Source: Pyxicephalus adspersus
Lineage: Eukaryota; Chordata; Amphibia; Anura; Pyxicephalidae
Length of the DNA stretch: 64,000 nucleotides
Reading direction: 5' to 3'
Assembly: GCF_032062135.1 (NCBI RefSeq)
Contig: NC_092864.1
Span: 24,324,240-24,388,239, forward strand
The notes under the pieces are model-generated. The model saw only the letters and a program-made list of their open reading frames with translations. It had not been told where the DNA came from and ran no database searches. Both the position numbers and the translations under genes were made by a program. Of the stretch, positions 36,961 to 48,745 are shown piece by piece (position 1 is the first letter of the stretch; every line of letters begins with the position of its first letter).

Positions 36961-39849
36961 AATACAATTGAAGCTCTGGCTCCAAGCTCGTCCAAAAAGA
37001 GATAACTTATTCTAATAATATTGGGACAACTAGTAGTTAAGTAGATTTTCTTGTTTAATGGCAGATTAGGCATACCAAAAGCACACTTTCCATACTCGTT
37101 TTAGTAGCTTCTACTATTGGCTCCTTAAACTTCATGCTACTAAATTTTCATCCTTGACTGTAGAGCAGCATTCCCATGATGAAGTCATATATCATATGGT
37201 ATGTAGAAAGTTAAGGGTCTATGCATACAGACGGAAGTGCAGATGTAGAGTATGACTTAGTAATACATTTTGGACATTAATTGCAATTGTTTCTGTAGCT
37301 AATCTTAAAACAGAGACCATCTCTTTCTACTTATGCCTCCTCAGGGGATTATTCATCAGGTAGGAACTCACAGTTCTGTTCTATTAAATTACTTTAGGTT
37401 TATGGTTGGTAACCTGCTGAGGTCTAAGTGGATACAGAAGGTTCCAGTTAAAGAAATTCTTACACTTTCAAAGAGAAACTCTGGAACTTTGAAGGCATAC
37501 ACACTTTGATCATTAGACAAACCAGGGAAGATGGTGATAAGTGTTTATTTTAAATCTATTTTTAGAAGAACAAAGACTTTTTTCAGCATATAGAAAATGT
37601 GAGGAACAATTTGTGTTAGTTTAGGTGTCATACTGAAAAGTGTAAAGTTGATCTAAAACTCATCCTTTTAACTGAAAGTCATACATCAAGGTAAAATGTT
37701 TTAATAAGCTAATTAAATCTTTTTATGATAATTTCCTAAACCAGTTGGTTTTCAGTCTTGAATGTGCTTCCTATTTATTGTACTTGATTTTGTTTCCTAT
37801 TCACTACCCCATTACCATGAAAACCGAAGGTTTTTTGATAATATTTTGCTTCCCTTGGTTGCATCACTCCCACCTCCTTAGGACATTTTTAATTCAAACA
37901 TATTGTTTTCATTACATACCTTACGTAGGACCTGGTGATATCACTGGGCCAGTTTCGAAGAATAACCAATGCTGAAGTTCTTTACATAGATTTCTGGTTT
38001 GGAAAATACATAACCCTTTCACAAATGTTTAACCATTTAAAAAGTATACCTAAAACCTAAAGTTTTAACAGCAAATATAAATATTTATAGGTACTTGTTC
38101 AGGAAGATGGTTTAGGCCCCCTTCATTCCCCAAAACTCTTGTGCACACACTGTTATCTGAGTGTATTTGCCATCCCCACAAGCATTCTCCACTAATTTCA
38201 CTAATTTCACATTTAAAGTACAAATCCTGTATTTGAGATTGAGAGTTCAATTGAGAGATTGAGTTATCCATTCTGACTGCATTAGTTCATAGGTTTCCTT
38301 CTCTCAGTTGCGTAGTAATTACCTAATGTGGGATAGTTTTATAGTAGGGGTTTTAAAGGCAGTGTATAAGTCAAGCAGGTTATGTGAATAACATCTGTGA
38401 GAAGAATACAATAAGTCCAATTTGTATGGAGGTATAAGGTAGTCTTTTTGTACCTGAAGCTTTTCGCACTATTGTGCTTCTTCAGGGGAGAGAATTGGAC
38501 TATATTTCCAGATGACTCACATGCGGAGTCAGAATCAATTTATCAACCAGATCTTAGATGAAATTGAATCATATCATTCTTTCAATGTTTTTTCTTATTT
38601 TTAGTGATTTTGCCAAAAGCACAATTTTAGTCCTAGAATGACAACTCCTATTCACACTACTTTATCAGGACCACTGAAAAACTGACATAGAAAATTATTA
38701 CACCACTCTGCCACCCTGGTTTGTCCATGACATAGGGGTATGTGGTTCTGTAGATTCACAGAATGCTGACGACAATCTTGCTAATAAAAATGAGGACAGG
38801 CAAAGAACGGATAAAGTTAGCAAAGTCAAAGCCTGCCAGATTTATAAGATTAAACATTTTTTTTCATTTTCTAAACATAATCTAAAGCATTAAATTAAAC
38901 AAAGCAGACCAAAGTTCATTGGTTTACAACCCGTTTATCTTGGGATTACATCCAGGAAAGGGTACATAATATAGTAGGGTCAAATACCTTGGGGTTTAAA
39001 GGACAGTAGTGATGGACAGAGTAAGATAACATAATATGGCCCTGAATAGGTAACAGAAGCAGTAAATTAGTTATTTGGCATATGTTGCATTGGATCAATA
39101 GCGCTCTTAAAGCCCAACCGCAGCCATATTAAACATTGGTATTATTATTGCTTGTTTAGTCTGACATCCATCAAATTGACAAATATCATCTGGATTGTGG
39201 TCTATCAGTGACACACACAACAATAATCATTTTTGGCTGAAGTTGGGCTTGAAGGTGAGCAAGCTGTCTACTTGTGGGAAGCCAAGAACTGAGGCCTCGT
39301 CCACACTACAAGCTCCTATAATTCTGCATACATTATTTTTATGTCCCTCAGCTTAATTACTGGATGTGAAAACAATGCATTTCCCATGTCTAAGCATTTT
39401 ACTAGCACTGGAAAAAGTAGCAGAATAAATTGTCATGGTAAACTGCATTATCTTCATACCAAGGTGCTGAGCTAATGTTAAACAAAATGCGTACATAGCA
39501 TTTTGCACTTTTTTGCTACTACTACTACTTTTTCTTTATATTCCCATTTTAAGGCAAAGCTAAAATAATTTAAGGCTGGATAAAAGTTTTGGTACAAAAA
39601 AACACTTTTTAACAGTAATATTGAATTATATAATTTTGCTAAAGATGTACAGTATGTATTCATCTAAACAGAAAGACAAATAAAGAAAAAAGGGGGGCAG
39701 AAGGATTTAGTTCTAAAAGAGGGACAGTCCTGTAAGATCAGGAACAGTAGAGAGTCATGTCCTTAACATTAAGTTTAAAAAATCAAAACAAATTCAAATT
39801 TACCCAATTACAAATTGTACGTCTAAAGACATAATAATCACTCTGGACA
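36961..39849. other. Intergenic, mostly featureless
   Basis: AT-rich DNA with only the small palindrome at 38380-38500; no exon or intact mobile element seen. Confidence 0.5.
38380..38500. repeat. Small palindromic repeat
   Basis: The outer AAGTCCAATT near 38415 is inverted as AATTGGACT near 38491. In the centre CCTGAAGCTTTTCGCAC and GTGCTTCTTCAGG form a hairpin. It is related in style to the CTGAGGAAG/GCGAAA repeats nearby. Confidence 0.5.
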
Positions 39850-40625
39850 CAACCAGAAACTGCTGCAGAGACGCAGTAAGCAGCATCATACCATAAATAC
39901 AAACATCCACAGAAACACACTCAGTACTATACAAACAGAAGGAACAATGTCTGCAGAAACATAATCAGTACCAACTGACACATGCAGAAACAATAAAAGA
40001 CACAGTTAGCAATGTACCGATTAAAAAATTTAAAGCAAAAAAAAAGCCAATAGGTTTAGAATAATGTAAATGTATAGAGAATGGTGCATTTGCCTTACAG
40101 GGGTGGTCTGCTGTATGTAACACATAAAAAGCAAACAGGTAGCAGAAGTCAACAGTCCGGGATGCGAGTTAGGGATCAGTAGTCAGTAATATATTTTGTA
40201 ACAGAGAGTTCAGGGGGTCTGACCATCAGTAGAAGTCATTATTATATAGCAAGGAAAGCAGAGGTCTGAGGCATAAGAGTTTAATAGTCAGTACCTTAGA
40301 GATAAAGAGTCATTAGTATCTAACATAGAGTGCAGGGGTCAGTAGTATGTATTACTGGGTAAAGGGATCAGTAGTCTGTAATGTAGTATAAAACATTGAG
40401 TTCAAGGGACAGTATGTAATACTTGTATATGTATGTAATATAGACTGGAGAGGTCAGCAGTGTGTAGAATGGGGTGTAGTAGTTAGTGGTCAGTTGTATT
40501 CAATGTGAAAAGGGGGTCTGTGGTATCTAACATAGACCCCTAGGTCATTAGTATGTCATTAGTATGTATTGTAGATTGCAGATGTCAGAAGTATGTAATT
40601 CAAAGCAGAGACCCGGGACATGTAG
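39850..40625. repeat. Degenerate tandem-repeat zone
   Basis: 39850-40010 shows recurring CAGAAACA...CAGTAC motifs. 40140-40625 shows many copies of GGTCAGTAGTATGTAAT-like units of about 40-45 bp, heavily diverged. Confidence 0.6.
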
Positions 40626-40754
40626 CGGTGGGGGGGTAGGTATACCTAGGTCAGGGGGGTAGAAGCTTCAATGGTATACCTCAATATTTTTTACCTTTCC
40701 CCATCTTGTGCTTCCCTCCTTTCTTTATTTCTTCAAATTTATGAATAATCAAAT

Positions 40755-41243
40755 ACTTTTAGGGACAATTTAATTGCTCTCCTAACTATATAATATAAAA
40801 TGAATAAAAGATCAATTTATTTGACATATAACATCATAAAGTTCACAACAAAAATGCATAAAAACATTTGGCATCTATATACATCTCTTTATGGGACACC
40901 CTAAAAGGGTGTTCCTAGTTTTCAACGCGTTTCACAGAGTGTCAGTCCACTTCCTCAGTCTGCTTCTTGGAGTGTCTCCTGTCCTTGTTGCTGCCTCTTG
41001 CATTTCCTTATTACCATGCTTTGTAAGAGAGATCCACAATTGGTAACCTGCTGTATCTCCTTTTTGCTGAGGAAGTGGACTGAGATTCAGAGAGACACGT
41101 TCCATAAGGAGATGTATATAGGTGCCAAATGGTTTTATGCATTTTTGTTTTGAATTTTATGATAGTATATGTGAAATAAAGTGGTTTTTTTTTTTCATTT
41201 TATATTATATAGTTTGGAGAGTAATTTAACTGTCCCTAAAAGT
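40755..41243. mobile_element. Large imperfect palindrome (foldback or MITE-like)
   Basis: The left arm from ACTTTTAGGGACAATTTAAT (40755) is matched in inverted order by the right arm ending AGTAATTTAACTGTCCC / TAAAAGT (41243). Both arms contain ACTATATAATATAAAATGA, AAAAATGCATAAAA and CATTTGGCA, the last in the left arm as ACATTTGGCATCTATATAC. The innermost paired segment is GTCCACTTCCTCAG (left) against CTGAGGAAGTGGAC (right). Arms are about 180-210 bp at roughly 85% identity around a loop of about 95 bp. No coding sequence. Confidence 0.85.
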
Positions 41244-42704
41244 CCAGTTGTTTGGTTACCTAGCTTTTCGCAGTTCTATTGTTGGGATGTGGCCTTGTTA
41301 CACACTCACCTAGGAGAGATCAAAAACTAATCTAATTCTTCAAATTTGTGGCCAAACCCAGCGTGAAAGGCAGGGAGTATAGAGGATGTAAAGATGAGTC
41401 TTGGCTCTTATTTCTGTTCAGTGAACATGAAACAATCTCTTTTCATATTTGGTTGTCCATTTAGGTGAAAAGTAATTTGACTGACTTATATGAGCAATAG
41501 CACATTCCAGCAGGATTTACTAAAATAATCATTTGACATCTTCACAAAGGGGCATCATTGTTCAAGTTAATTTAGGATAGTAAACTATCTAAATGCATAC
41601 CTCCGGCCACAATAAATGCCCGCATCTGTTGTAGTTTGACTAACCTGCAGCCAAGAAGTCTTTAGCAGATTCATCTGCCTATGTATGAGCAGCAGGAGTC
41701 CTGAACATTTGTATGTGCACTGGAATATTACACACAAGACTGCATTGGAATGGGTTATTGATAACCTTTCTTTGTCAGAAAAATGAAATCAAATAAACTA
41801 CAGAAAATTAGCCACAGATGTATTACAAATTTAAGCCCTTGATGCCACTTGATAAGGCATTGTGCCTAATGTGCTAGCAGGTGCAGCCTCTATTAACAAT
41901 GTATTAGTCCTATGTAGAACAAATTGCCTGTAAAGCACTATTTAATAGGCTCATACAATGATGCCTATTATTCTTGGAACCATAGCTGAGAATTCTTTAA
42001 ACAGTAACCCCAACAGAGTTTATAGTGAACACTTTAGTAACTGTACTGTAATGTATACATACCAATAAAAAGAAAGAGAACAGAGATTAGAACAGGGCTA
42101 TTGTACCAACCAGCCATTAATGTCTATGTTCATGTGATACTTCATTTGTTTTTATTTTAAATCATTGTGCATTTTAAGAAAACAAAAGCTGAACATTTCT
42201 TCTTTAGTAAATCAGTCATATTTATAGAGTAAAAAAAATAATCAGTTCAGATCAAGTTTAAGAAGGACAGGCAACTTCAACAGTAGCCTACTGGTATTTC
42301 ATAGGTTTAAAAACCAATATGGGCTTGTTCATTACTAGCCAGTGTGAGTGCCTATCCACCCCTGTACGGTGCCCAGACAAGGTACATATTTCGTCAGTTG
42401 CTTCTGATAATATTGAGTCATCCATTGAAAACTTTATAGCTCTATAAGCCAAATTAAATCCAGAACTGAAGAAGAATTTTATTAACAATCAGTAAGTACA
42501 TATGTACAGTACATACATAAAACATATGTACATTGAAGATACATCAACATGTCCAATTTCTTTAAAATAATTAAAGGAGAGAAAAATCTGTACAATTGGC
42601 CAGAAGTAGATTTTGTTTCAGACTTCAAATTAAAAATCAGTAAAAAAAAAAAGTACCAGCCCCTAAATTTATGCTTATGTTGTGTTGATACATATGATAT
42701 GTAT
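41244..42704. other. Intergenic, no feature recognised
   Basis: AT-rich unique-looking sequence between the large palindrome and a LINE/SINE tail fragment. Confidence 0.5.
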
Positions 42705-42707
42705 TAA

Positions 42708-42741
<34 letters not shown>

Positions 42742-42797
42742 AATATACAGGATTTATATAGCACCAACATATTATGCAGCGCTGTACATTAAATAGT
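42705..42797 (-). repeat. LINE/SINE 3' tail fragment, reverse orientation
   Basis: (ATT)n is followed by the inverted tail, on the plus strand GGATTTATATAGCACCAAC then ATATTATGCAGCGCTGTAC. It is the same 3' end as at 11702-11787. Confidence 0.75.
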
Positions 42798-42954
42798 TAT
42801 GCCTGTTTCTTTATAATATGAAATACCCACATAGAAAGTTAGCATATAGAACCCTTGCATATGGCAAAAGAAGGATGCCCAGAGATATAATTTAATTTAC
42901 AGATATTTTTTTTTTACTTGATTAAGGCCCCTTATAGACTTGCAGTATAAAACC

Positions 42955-43682
42955 ACACAGCAAACCACTTCCAGTACAAAGCATTGGTCAGACTACATCT
43001 GGAATATGCAGTCCAGTTTTGGGCACCAGTTCACAAAAAGGACATTGTGGAATTGGACAGAGTGCAGAGAAGGGCAACTAAACTAATAAAAGAAATGGAG
43101 GAGCTCAGCTATGAGGAGAGATTAGCTGAACTGAATCTATTCTCCCTTGAGAAGAGACGTTTAAGGGGGGATATGATCACCCTGTATAAATATATAAAAT
43201 GTCCATATAGAGAACTCTCTTCCCCATTATTCACTTTGGGATCATTACAAAGAACAAGAGGGCACTCTTTGCGTCTGGAGGAAAAGAAGTTTAAGCTCCG
43301 GATAAGGAAGGGATTCTTCACTGTAAGGTCTGTGAAAATGTGGAATCGGCTCCATCAGGAAGTAGTTTCAGCAACTTCTATAAATTGCTTTAAGAAAAAT
43401 CTGGATGCTTTTCTAGAAGCACAGAATATAACTGGGGATTAAAGCTTTAAAGTAAAAATAACAGTGACTGTTGATCCAGGAAACATCAAATTGCCTCATG
43501 GAATCAGGAAGGAATTTTTTTCCTGTTGAAGCAAATTGTACCAGGGATTTTTCACCTTCCTCTGGACCACTTATGTTCATAGGGTTTTATATTTGGGATA
43601 TATTTTTACTGCCCTAGAGGTTGAATTTGATGGACTTATATCTTTCTTCAACCTTACTTACTATGTAACAATGTAACTATCA
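42955..43682 (+). mobile_element. CR1-type LINE, 3' fragment
   Basis: A 5'-truncated copy. The frame 42984-43442 (152 residues) matches the C-terminal end of CR1-clade reverse transcriptases, with LEYAVQFWAPVHKKDI, LDRVQRRATKLI, LSYEERLAELNLFSLEKRR and MITLYKYIK near the middle, then KMWNRLHQEVV and a C-terminal tail. This reading frame is still open. The 3' UTR has the typical GAATCAGGAAGGAATTTTTT and GACTTATATCTTTCTTCAAC, and ends in short ATGTAAC repeats at about 43660-43680. Confidence 0.88.
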
Positions 43683-44394
43683 ACTTCATGTAAGTGTTGG
43701 GATAAAAATATTTTAGATTGAAGCCAGGAGTGTGAATAGATCAACCTAAGTTATTGTTCCACTCCTATCTGCACTAAAAAATGCCACTTTCATTTTCCTT
43801 CTGTATTGACAAGTTTATTCTGGTTTTATAGCACCCTACAGGCACCTATTCTCAGTATAATCAAAATGCAATATTAAAAGTGTCAGCTTATTTATATGCT
43901 CACAGACATACACATTTGTTATTTGTAAAACTCAACCAGAAAGATGCATGATTTCAGGTCTTCCTAATACTCCCAGCCCCAGCTCACCCATGCATTGAGA
44001 TGAATTCATTTGCCAGATAAAAGTGGTGCATCTGTTTATATTTTAGATCCATCGGTGAACTGCTGTATACTGCTTGGAAGCCTGCGTGACAGCTTGAAGT
44101 ATCATTCATAGCGATATTTCTGTGGTTGACCCTGAGGCCTGCTTCTCAATTCAGCATCTCTAACTCAGCCCCCGGAATTGTTGTTTCATATTTTATTACA
44201 GATTGGCAACATTTTCTGTTTTTAAAGGAAATGATATTTTTGGATGTGCTCATATTTTAGCTTGTTGTACCCTGCATACAACAGATGTATGTGCAGATAT
44301 ATTCAATGATTAGGAAACTGCCTACTAATATCAGGCTTGTCTTTTTATGGTTTTAAATGGGGTCACAATGCTAACTTTAAAAGTTAAAGCTAAA
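43683..44394. other. Intergenic, no feature recognised
   Basis: Unique-looking sequence after the CR1 3' end. Confidence 0.5.
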
Positions 44395-44530
44395 CTATAA
44401 CCTTCAGTATAGCACAGTTGTACAGGCTCATCCCCTGTAATCCTGTTACTTTCTCACAGTTTACACTGGAGGCTACAGCAAATCAGATACTTTCCTTGTT
44501 AGAGGATGTCCGGAATCATCTATTCCTCTC
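44395..44530. repeat. Dispersed repeat related to 48710-48840
   Basis: The order of shared motifs (GTTGTACAGGCTCA, CTGTTACTTTCTCACAGT, CTACAGCAAATCAGATA) parallels CTTGTACAGGCTCA, TTTTCTTACAGTGT and CTGTAGCAAGTCAGATAAA at 48723-48820. The family is not identified. Confidence 0.45.
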
Positions 44531-44769
44531 CTTCCCACCATGACTGCCTCTGGCCTGTTCCATTTATTTAGTGGATTCCAGTTATTAATGACACAGAGGC
44601 TCGGTATTACATGTAGGTATTAGCTAGGGCACTGTGCATTTAAATGCAGTCTGCCCAGGTATGGCCTTTCCTTCAAACTTGCATCCATTCACCAAGTCAT
44701 TTTCATACCGGTATTTCCATTAATCCTTTCAAGGGCTAGGCCACTACTTGTATCAAAGCTGGGGGTTCT

Positions 44770-45180
44770 TCCAAAAAAAAAAAGGCATCGGGGCTGGGGG
44801 CTCCTTCTCAGAGGAGGCATCAGGGCTAAGGGCTCTTTCTCAGAGGAGGCATCGGAGATGTGGGCTCTTCCCTAGAGGAGGCATCCGGGCTGGGACCTCT
44901 TTCCCAGAGAAGGCATCAGGGCTAGGGGGTCTTTCTCAGAGGAGGCATCAGGCCGGGGGCTCTTTCTCAGAGGAGGCATCTGGGCTGAGAATTCTTTCTC
45001 AGAGGAGGCATCAGGGCTGAGCATTCTTTCTTAGAGGAGGCATCAGGGCTGTGGGCTCTTCCCCAGAGGAATCATCAGGGCTGAGGGCAAGTTTCCAGGG
45101 GAGGCATCATCAGGGCTAAGAGTTCTTCCCCAAGGGAATCATCAGGGCTGTGGGCTTTTCCCCTAAGTGGAGGCAAAAGG
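44770..45180. repeat. 32-33-bp minisatellite
   Basis: About 13 units of the type GGCTCTTTCTCAGAGGAGG followed by CATCAGGGCTGAG, most regular at 44810-45060 and more degenerate to the right. Confidence 0.92.
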
Positions 45181-46464
45181 GCTTTTTCTAGGAGGACTAC
45201 TAAGGAAGAGTATTTTGGTGTTTTCTAGAAGTTATTCCAGAAACCCCAGCTAGCCCCTGTCACCCGTCATTGTCTGCCCACATTGCACAGAGAAGCTCAT
45301 AGAGGTGATATCACTAGGTGTTTAAAAAGTATGTAATGCAAATGGAAATAGTAAGAAATGTAATTCAAGTGTTAAGAAAGATCTGGAGATAGAAAAATAC
45401 CAGTAGAATAAACTTGAGCTATGCCAAAATTCAGTATGGTAATAATTTGATATTGTGAAATATAAACAATAAAAAGTTTGTATTTACAGTTTGAGTTGAC
45501 TACCAATTTTTTCCCAGGTATAGAAGTTACACTGTAAGACAATAACAAGCAGCTGGATCAAAGCAACTCACCACCGACAGTCTGTACAAAAACTTAAAAA
45601 TAATTGAAACTGTTGCTGAAAAGCTGCTTTCTTGTGAGTGAAAACTGATTGAAAGTTTTATAAATTGCCTCAAAATTCCCCAGATTGGCCAGAGAAATAT
45701 CTAGTTCAGTAGTGTTGTTTTTTCAGTCTTAAAGAAACTCTGTCGTAGATCTAATAACTTTACATATAAAGCTGTCACAGCAAAGAAAATAATAAACATT
45801 AAATGATGGGCCTCCTGTGCCACTGATGTTTGCTTTCATGAAGATCTAAGTTTGTTTCTTCAACATTCAACAGTTGTGGGACTGATAGAAGGCTGATCCC
45901 CCATGGCCCACTGTGATTCCTTCTGGCTTTCCCATCACTACAGAACATGAAGCAAGTAGCTCTTCTACCAAGTGATAATCAGTTTTATGAGCTACTAAGA
46001 AACAAGAATTTTTTTAACATTTTTTCAATATAGTGCCAATGTTGCTTTACCCATTGCATCTACTAGGACTATATGTGGAGGATGGAAGAACAAAAACTTG
46101 AAGACAAGAACAAAAAACTAATGTAAACATTGTTCATTTTTCAAAAACCTGGTTCCTTTTAGGGACATTAATTCCTTTTAAATTTCTTGATCCCCAATGT
46201 TACCTGAAATGTAAGCAAGGCTACATCTACAACCTGGAGTTGCCACTACAAAAAGATTTAGGAGGAAATCTTCCAATGGGCTACTTGATCTCATAGGACT
46301 ATCTAAGAGGAGAAAGTTTCACATTGGAAAGATATTCTCTCATTTCTTACAGCGGTTAGAAAACCGTGCAAACAGTGGTTTTACTTTCCCCTTATGGAAA
46401 ACAGATTTTTCCTATAAAGGCTGCAAATTAGGCAGGGAGTTAAAATAACCATGCAGATGTATGG
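45181..46464. other. Intergenic, no clear feature
   Basis: AT-rich sequence that may include older 5' parts of the CR1 copy at its right edge. Nothing is certain before 46465. Confidence 0.45.
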
Positions 46465-46880
46465 AGAGATTTTGAATAGAGCTCCTAGGCTAGACAGCTT
46501 ACACTTACAAGTTCCTAAAGATTTTGGTTTAGCTATTTCTAAGCCATTGTTCCTAATTTGTAGGGAAAGTTTAATGAAGTCTTGGTAACAACTGTTTGGT
46601 GCAAGGCAAATGTAGTACCAATCTTAAGAAAGGGACCAAGGTCTTGACCCAGTAGCTACCAAACTGTGTGTTTATTGTCCAATAGACGAAGAATTTTGAG
46701 GGCTTGAAAATGAACTACAACTAAATGTCTGCTAGTAAAAAGTATCAAAAGCAAATCTCACTAAGCATTTAAGAATTCTAGATATCAAACAAATCTGCTA
46801 AGGTTGTAGATGTGGATGTAGTTAGACTTTGATGAAGCATTTGACAGAGTTCCTCGAAGGCACATAAAGTGTAAGTTTAG
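46465..46880 (+). pseudogene. CR1-type LINE reverse-transcriptase fragment, decayed
   Basis: Plus-strand frames give recognisable CR1 blocks in order. RAPRLDSLHLQVPK (46475-46530) corresponds to the 'KAPGPDGIHPRVLKE' block. CKANVVPILRKGPRS (about 46600-46650) corresponds to the 'ANVTPIFKKGxRxDPxNYRPVSL' block. LDFDEAFDRVPRRH (about 46825-46870) is the 'YLDFxKAFDxVPH' motif, where RT catalytic aspartate A lies. Stops and frameshifts break the frame throughout. Confidence 0.75.
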
Positions 46881-46917
46881 GTATGTAGTAAAGACTAATG
46901 AAATATATAGGTTTCCT

Positions 46918-47118
46918 TTTTTTTTTAATTCCATTTTAAATTCCCCCCACATCACGCAACCATCCTGGTAGGGTAATTGGTGTCCCCGCAAATCGGCTTT
47001 AGACTATGTTAATGACACATGACCTATGTTAGTAACATTTGATTGCGAGCTACTCTAAGAGACAGTAAGTTACATGCACTACGGCAGATGTCAGCACTAT
47101 ATAAATTGATAAATACAT
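46918..47118 (+). mobile_element. SINE 3' half, fragment
   Basis: After a T-run, the sequence follows the body and tail of the 36615 SINE: CCTGGTAGGGTAATTGG, TTAATGACACATGACC, GATTGCGAGCTAC and ACTATATAAATTGATAAATAC. The tRNA-like head is missing. Confidence 0.65.
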
Positions 47119-47219
47119 AACTATGTAAACTTTTCCTCTTACCTTGGCTGGAAGTCCTCATAATTTCACTGTAAATGAACCTTCTCCATTAGTAGTTGTG
47201 GCTTCCTTTTAATTATTGA

Positions 47220-47420
47220 AGAGGAACACTGCCACAGAATGCTGGAAAATGATAATACACAGGGCTGCCAAATGATACATTGAACAAAATTCACAATTAG
47301 CAGCAATTAATACTTTAGTTGCAGAAATGTGACAGCTGTTCTTCATTTGCTTCATAATGTAAAAGCTATTTAGGAGCTCGTAAAGCAGCATAATTAATAT
47401 TCCGGATGTAGACTGTAAGA
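47220..47420. promoter_or_regulatory. Possible conserved non-coding element
   Basis: An AT-rich, non-repetitive block with many homeodomain-like ATTA cores (e.g. ACAATTAGCAGCAATTAATAC), a CAGCTG E-box and the motif CATAATTAATATTCC. It has no copy elsewhere in the window. Conservation could not be tested, so this is an impression from composition only. Confidence 0.25.
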
Positions 47421-47877
47421 TACGGTACAGACTGTACAGAAATGGTATTGCACACAATGAACAAAGTGTTTTAAAGCTGATTACAGCTATTCTTCTAAAG
47501 GTATGGGAGACATACAGTATACTGATAGATTCTTGCTGACTTATTTTTGACTGGTTTATGGCCATATACTCTACATGATATGTGAGTCTGAGGAGTCATA
47601 AAAAAAATGGCAGATCTATCACATAGTCTCTTCCAGCGATATGTTTGGTGAGATTTATAAAAACTAGAACAAGGAAAGTTTTGTAGCTCTAAGAGACCAA
47701 TGAACCTTAAAGAAACATTCCTCAACTACTAAATACGGGATTATAGTTCTGCTTTAATTTTTCATAATATCAAGATTTTGTAAAGCAGAGACTGGATTTA
47801 TATATACCATTGTGTTAATCTAGTGTTCAGATAAATTACTATTACAATTTATGATGAAAAGGAAAATGTACTATCTG

Positions 47878-48216
47878 TTAAGCTACGTACACACGTCAGA
47901 TTTTTATCGCCCGATAATCGGCATCGACCAATTATCGGGCGAAAATCTGCCGTGTGTACAGTCGGTGTCGTCCATCGTCTGGACGACCGACCTGCCAGAT
48001 CCACGGACGATGGACGACAGCCGATCCTAATGAAAGGGAAGGGGAGAGCGCGCAGCAGGGTGCCACTCCGTCGCTCTCCCCCCTCCCCTCTCCATAGAGC
48101 ATGAACGGTGCTGTATGTACAGCACCGTTCATGCATCGTGCACTCCCTTGTCGTTGGAAAGGATCGTGAAAGATCCTTTCCAACGACAAAAATTAGAAGT
48201 GTGTACGCAGCTTTAA
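47878..48216. mobile_element. TTAA-flanked MITE, copy A
   Basis: TTAA at 47878-47881 and 48213-48216. The terminal inverted repeats are TTAAGCTACGTACACAC and (inverted right end) TTAAAGCTGCGTACACAC. There is a subterminal inverted pair around ATCGCCCGATAAT / ATTATCGGGCGA. An internal palindrome CATGAACGGTGCTG / CAGCACCGTTCATG lies at about 48100-48133, and a near-right hairpin is GTCGTTGGAAAGGATC / GATCCTTTCCAACGAC. TTAA duplication and this size fit a piggyBac-type MITE. Copy B lies at 56690-57028. Confidence 0.85.
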
Positions 48217-48745
48217 GAGCTTACCATCTAAGCTTACAATCTAAGTGGGGAATGTAGCACACAATAGAAGAGGGGGGGGTATGGAATGGTGGGTGAGTAA
48301 TGACGATTTAGGAGACAGAAGAGGACAGGCAGGGAAGTTTGAAAAGATGGGTTTTAAGTTCTCTTTTAAATGTGCAGAAAGTAAGAAAATTGGAATAACT
48401 CAAGAAAAGTCTTGGAGCCATGCATTTGAGAAGGTTGATGCATGAGTGAGGAAGTAATTAGTAGTCATTAGAGGAGAGAAGAGGGCAGCTGGGGGAATAT
48501 TTTTCTATAAGGTCAGAAAGGTAAGTGGGACAAGTGTGGAGGGATTTAAAGGCAAAGCACAGGAGCTTGAATTTGATTCTCAGGTGGAATGGAAGCCAAT
48601 GAATAGAACTACAAAGAGAGGCAGCAGAAGAGTGGTGGGAAGGATGCATAAGTCTGGTTGCAGCATCTGTATATTGTTTGTTTGCACCATACCTAACTCC
48701 AGTCTTTCTTTCAGTTTTGCACACTTGTACAGGCTCAGTAATCAA
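48217..48745 (-). pseudogene. L2-like LINE C-terminal reverse-transcriptase fragment
   Basis: Minus-strand translation carries the HWLPFHLRIKFKLL ... YLSDLI block typical of the end of L2-clade RT proteins (consensus HWLPVxxRIxFKxLLL...PxYLSDLL). A decayed tail follows, with a segment like LKENLKPIF. The 3' end near 48217 carries TTAGATTGTAAGCT on the minus strand, matching the LINE 3' UTR at 24595 and the SINE body. It abuts copy A of the TTAA MITE. Confidence 0.7.
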
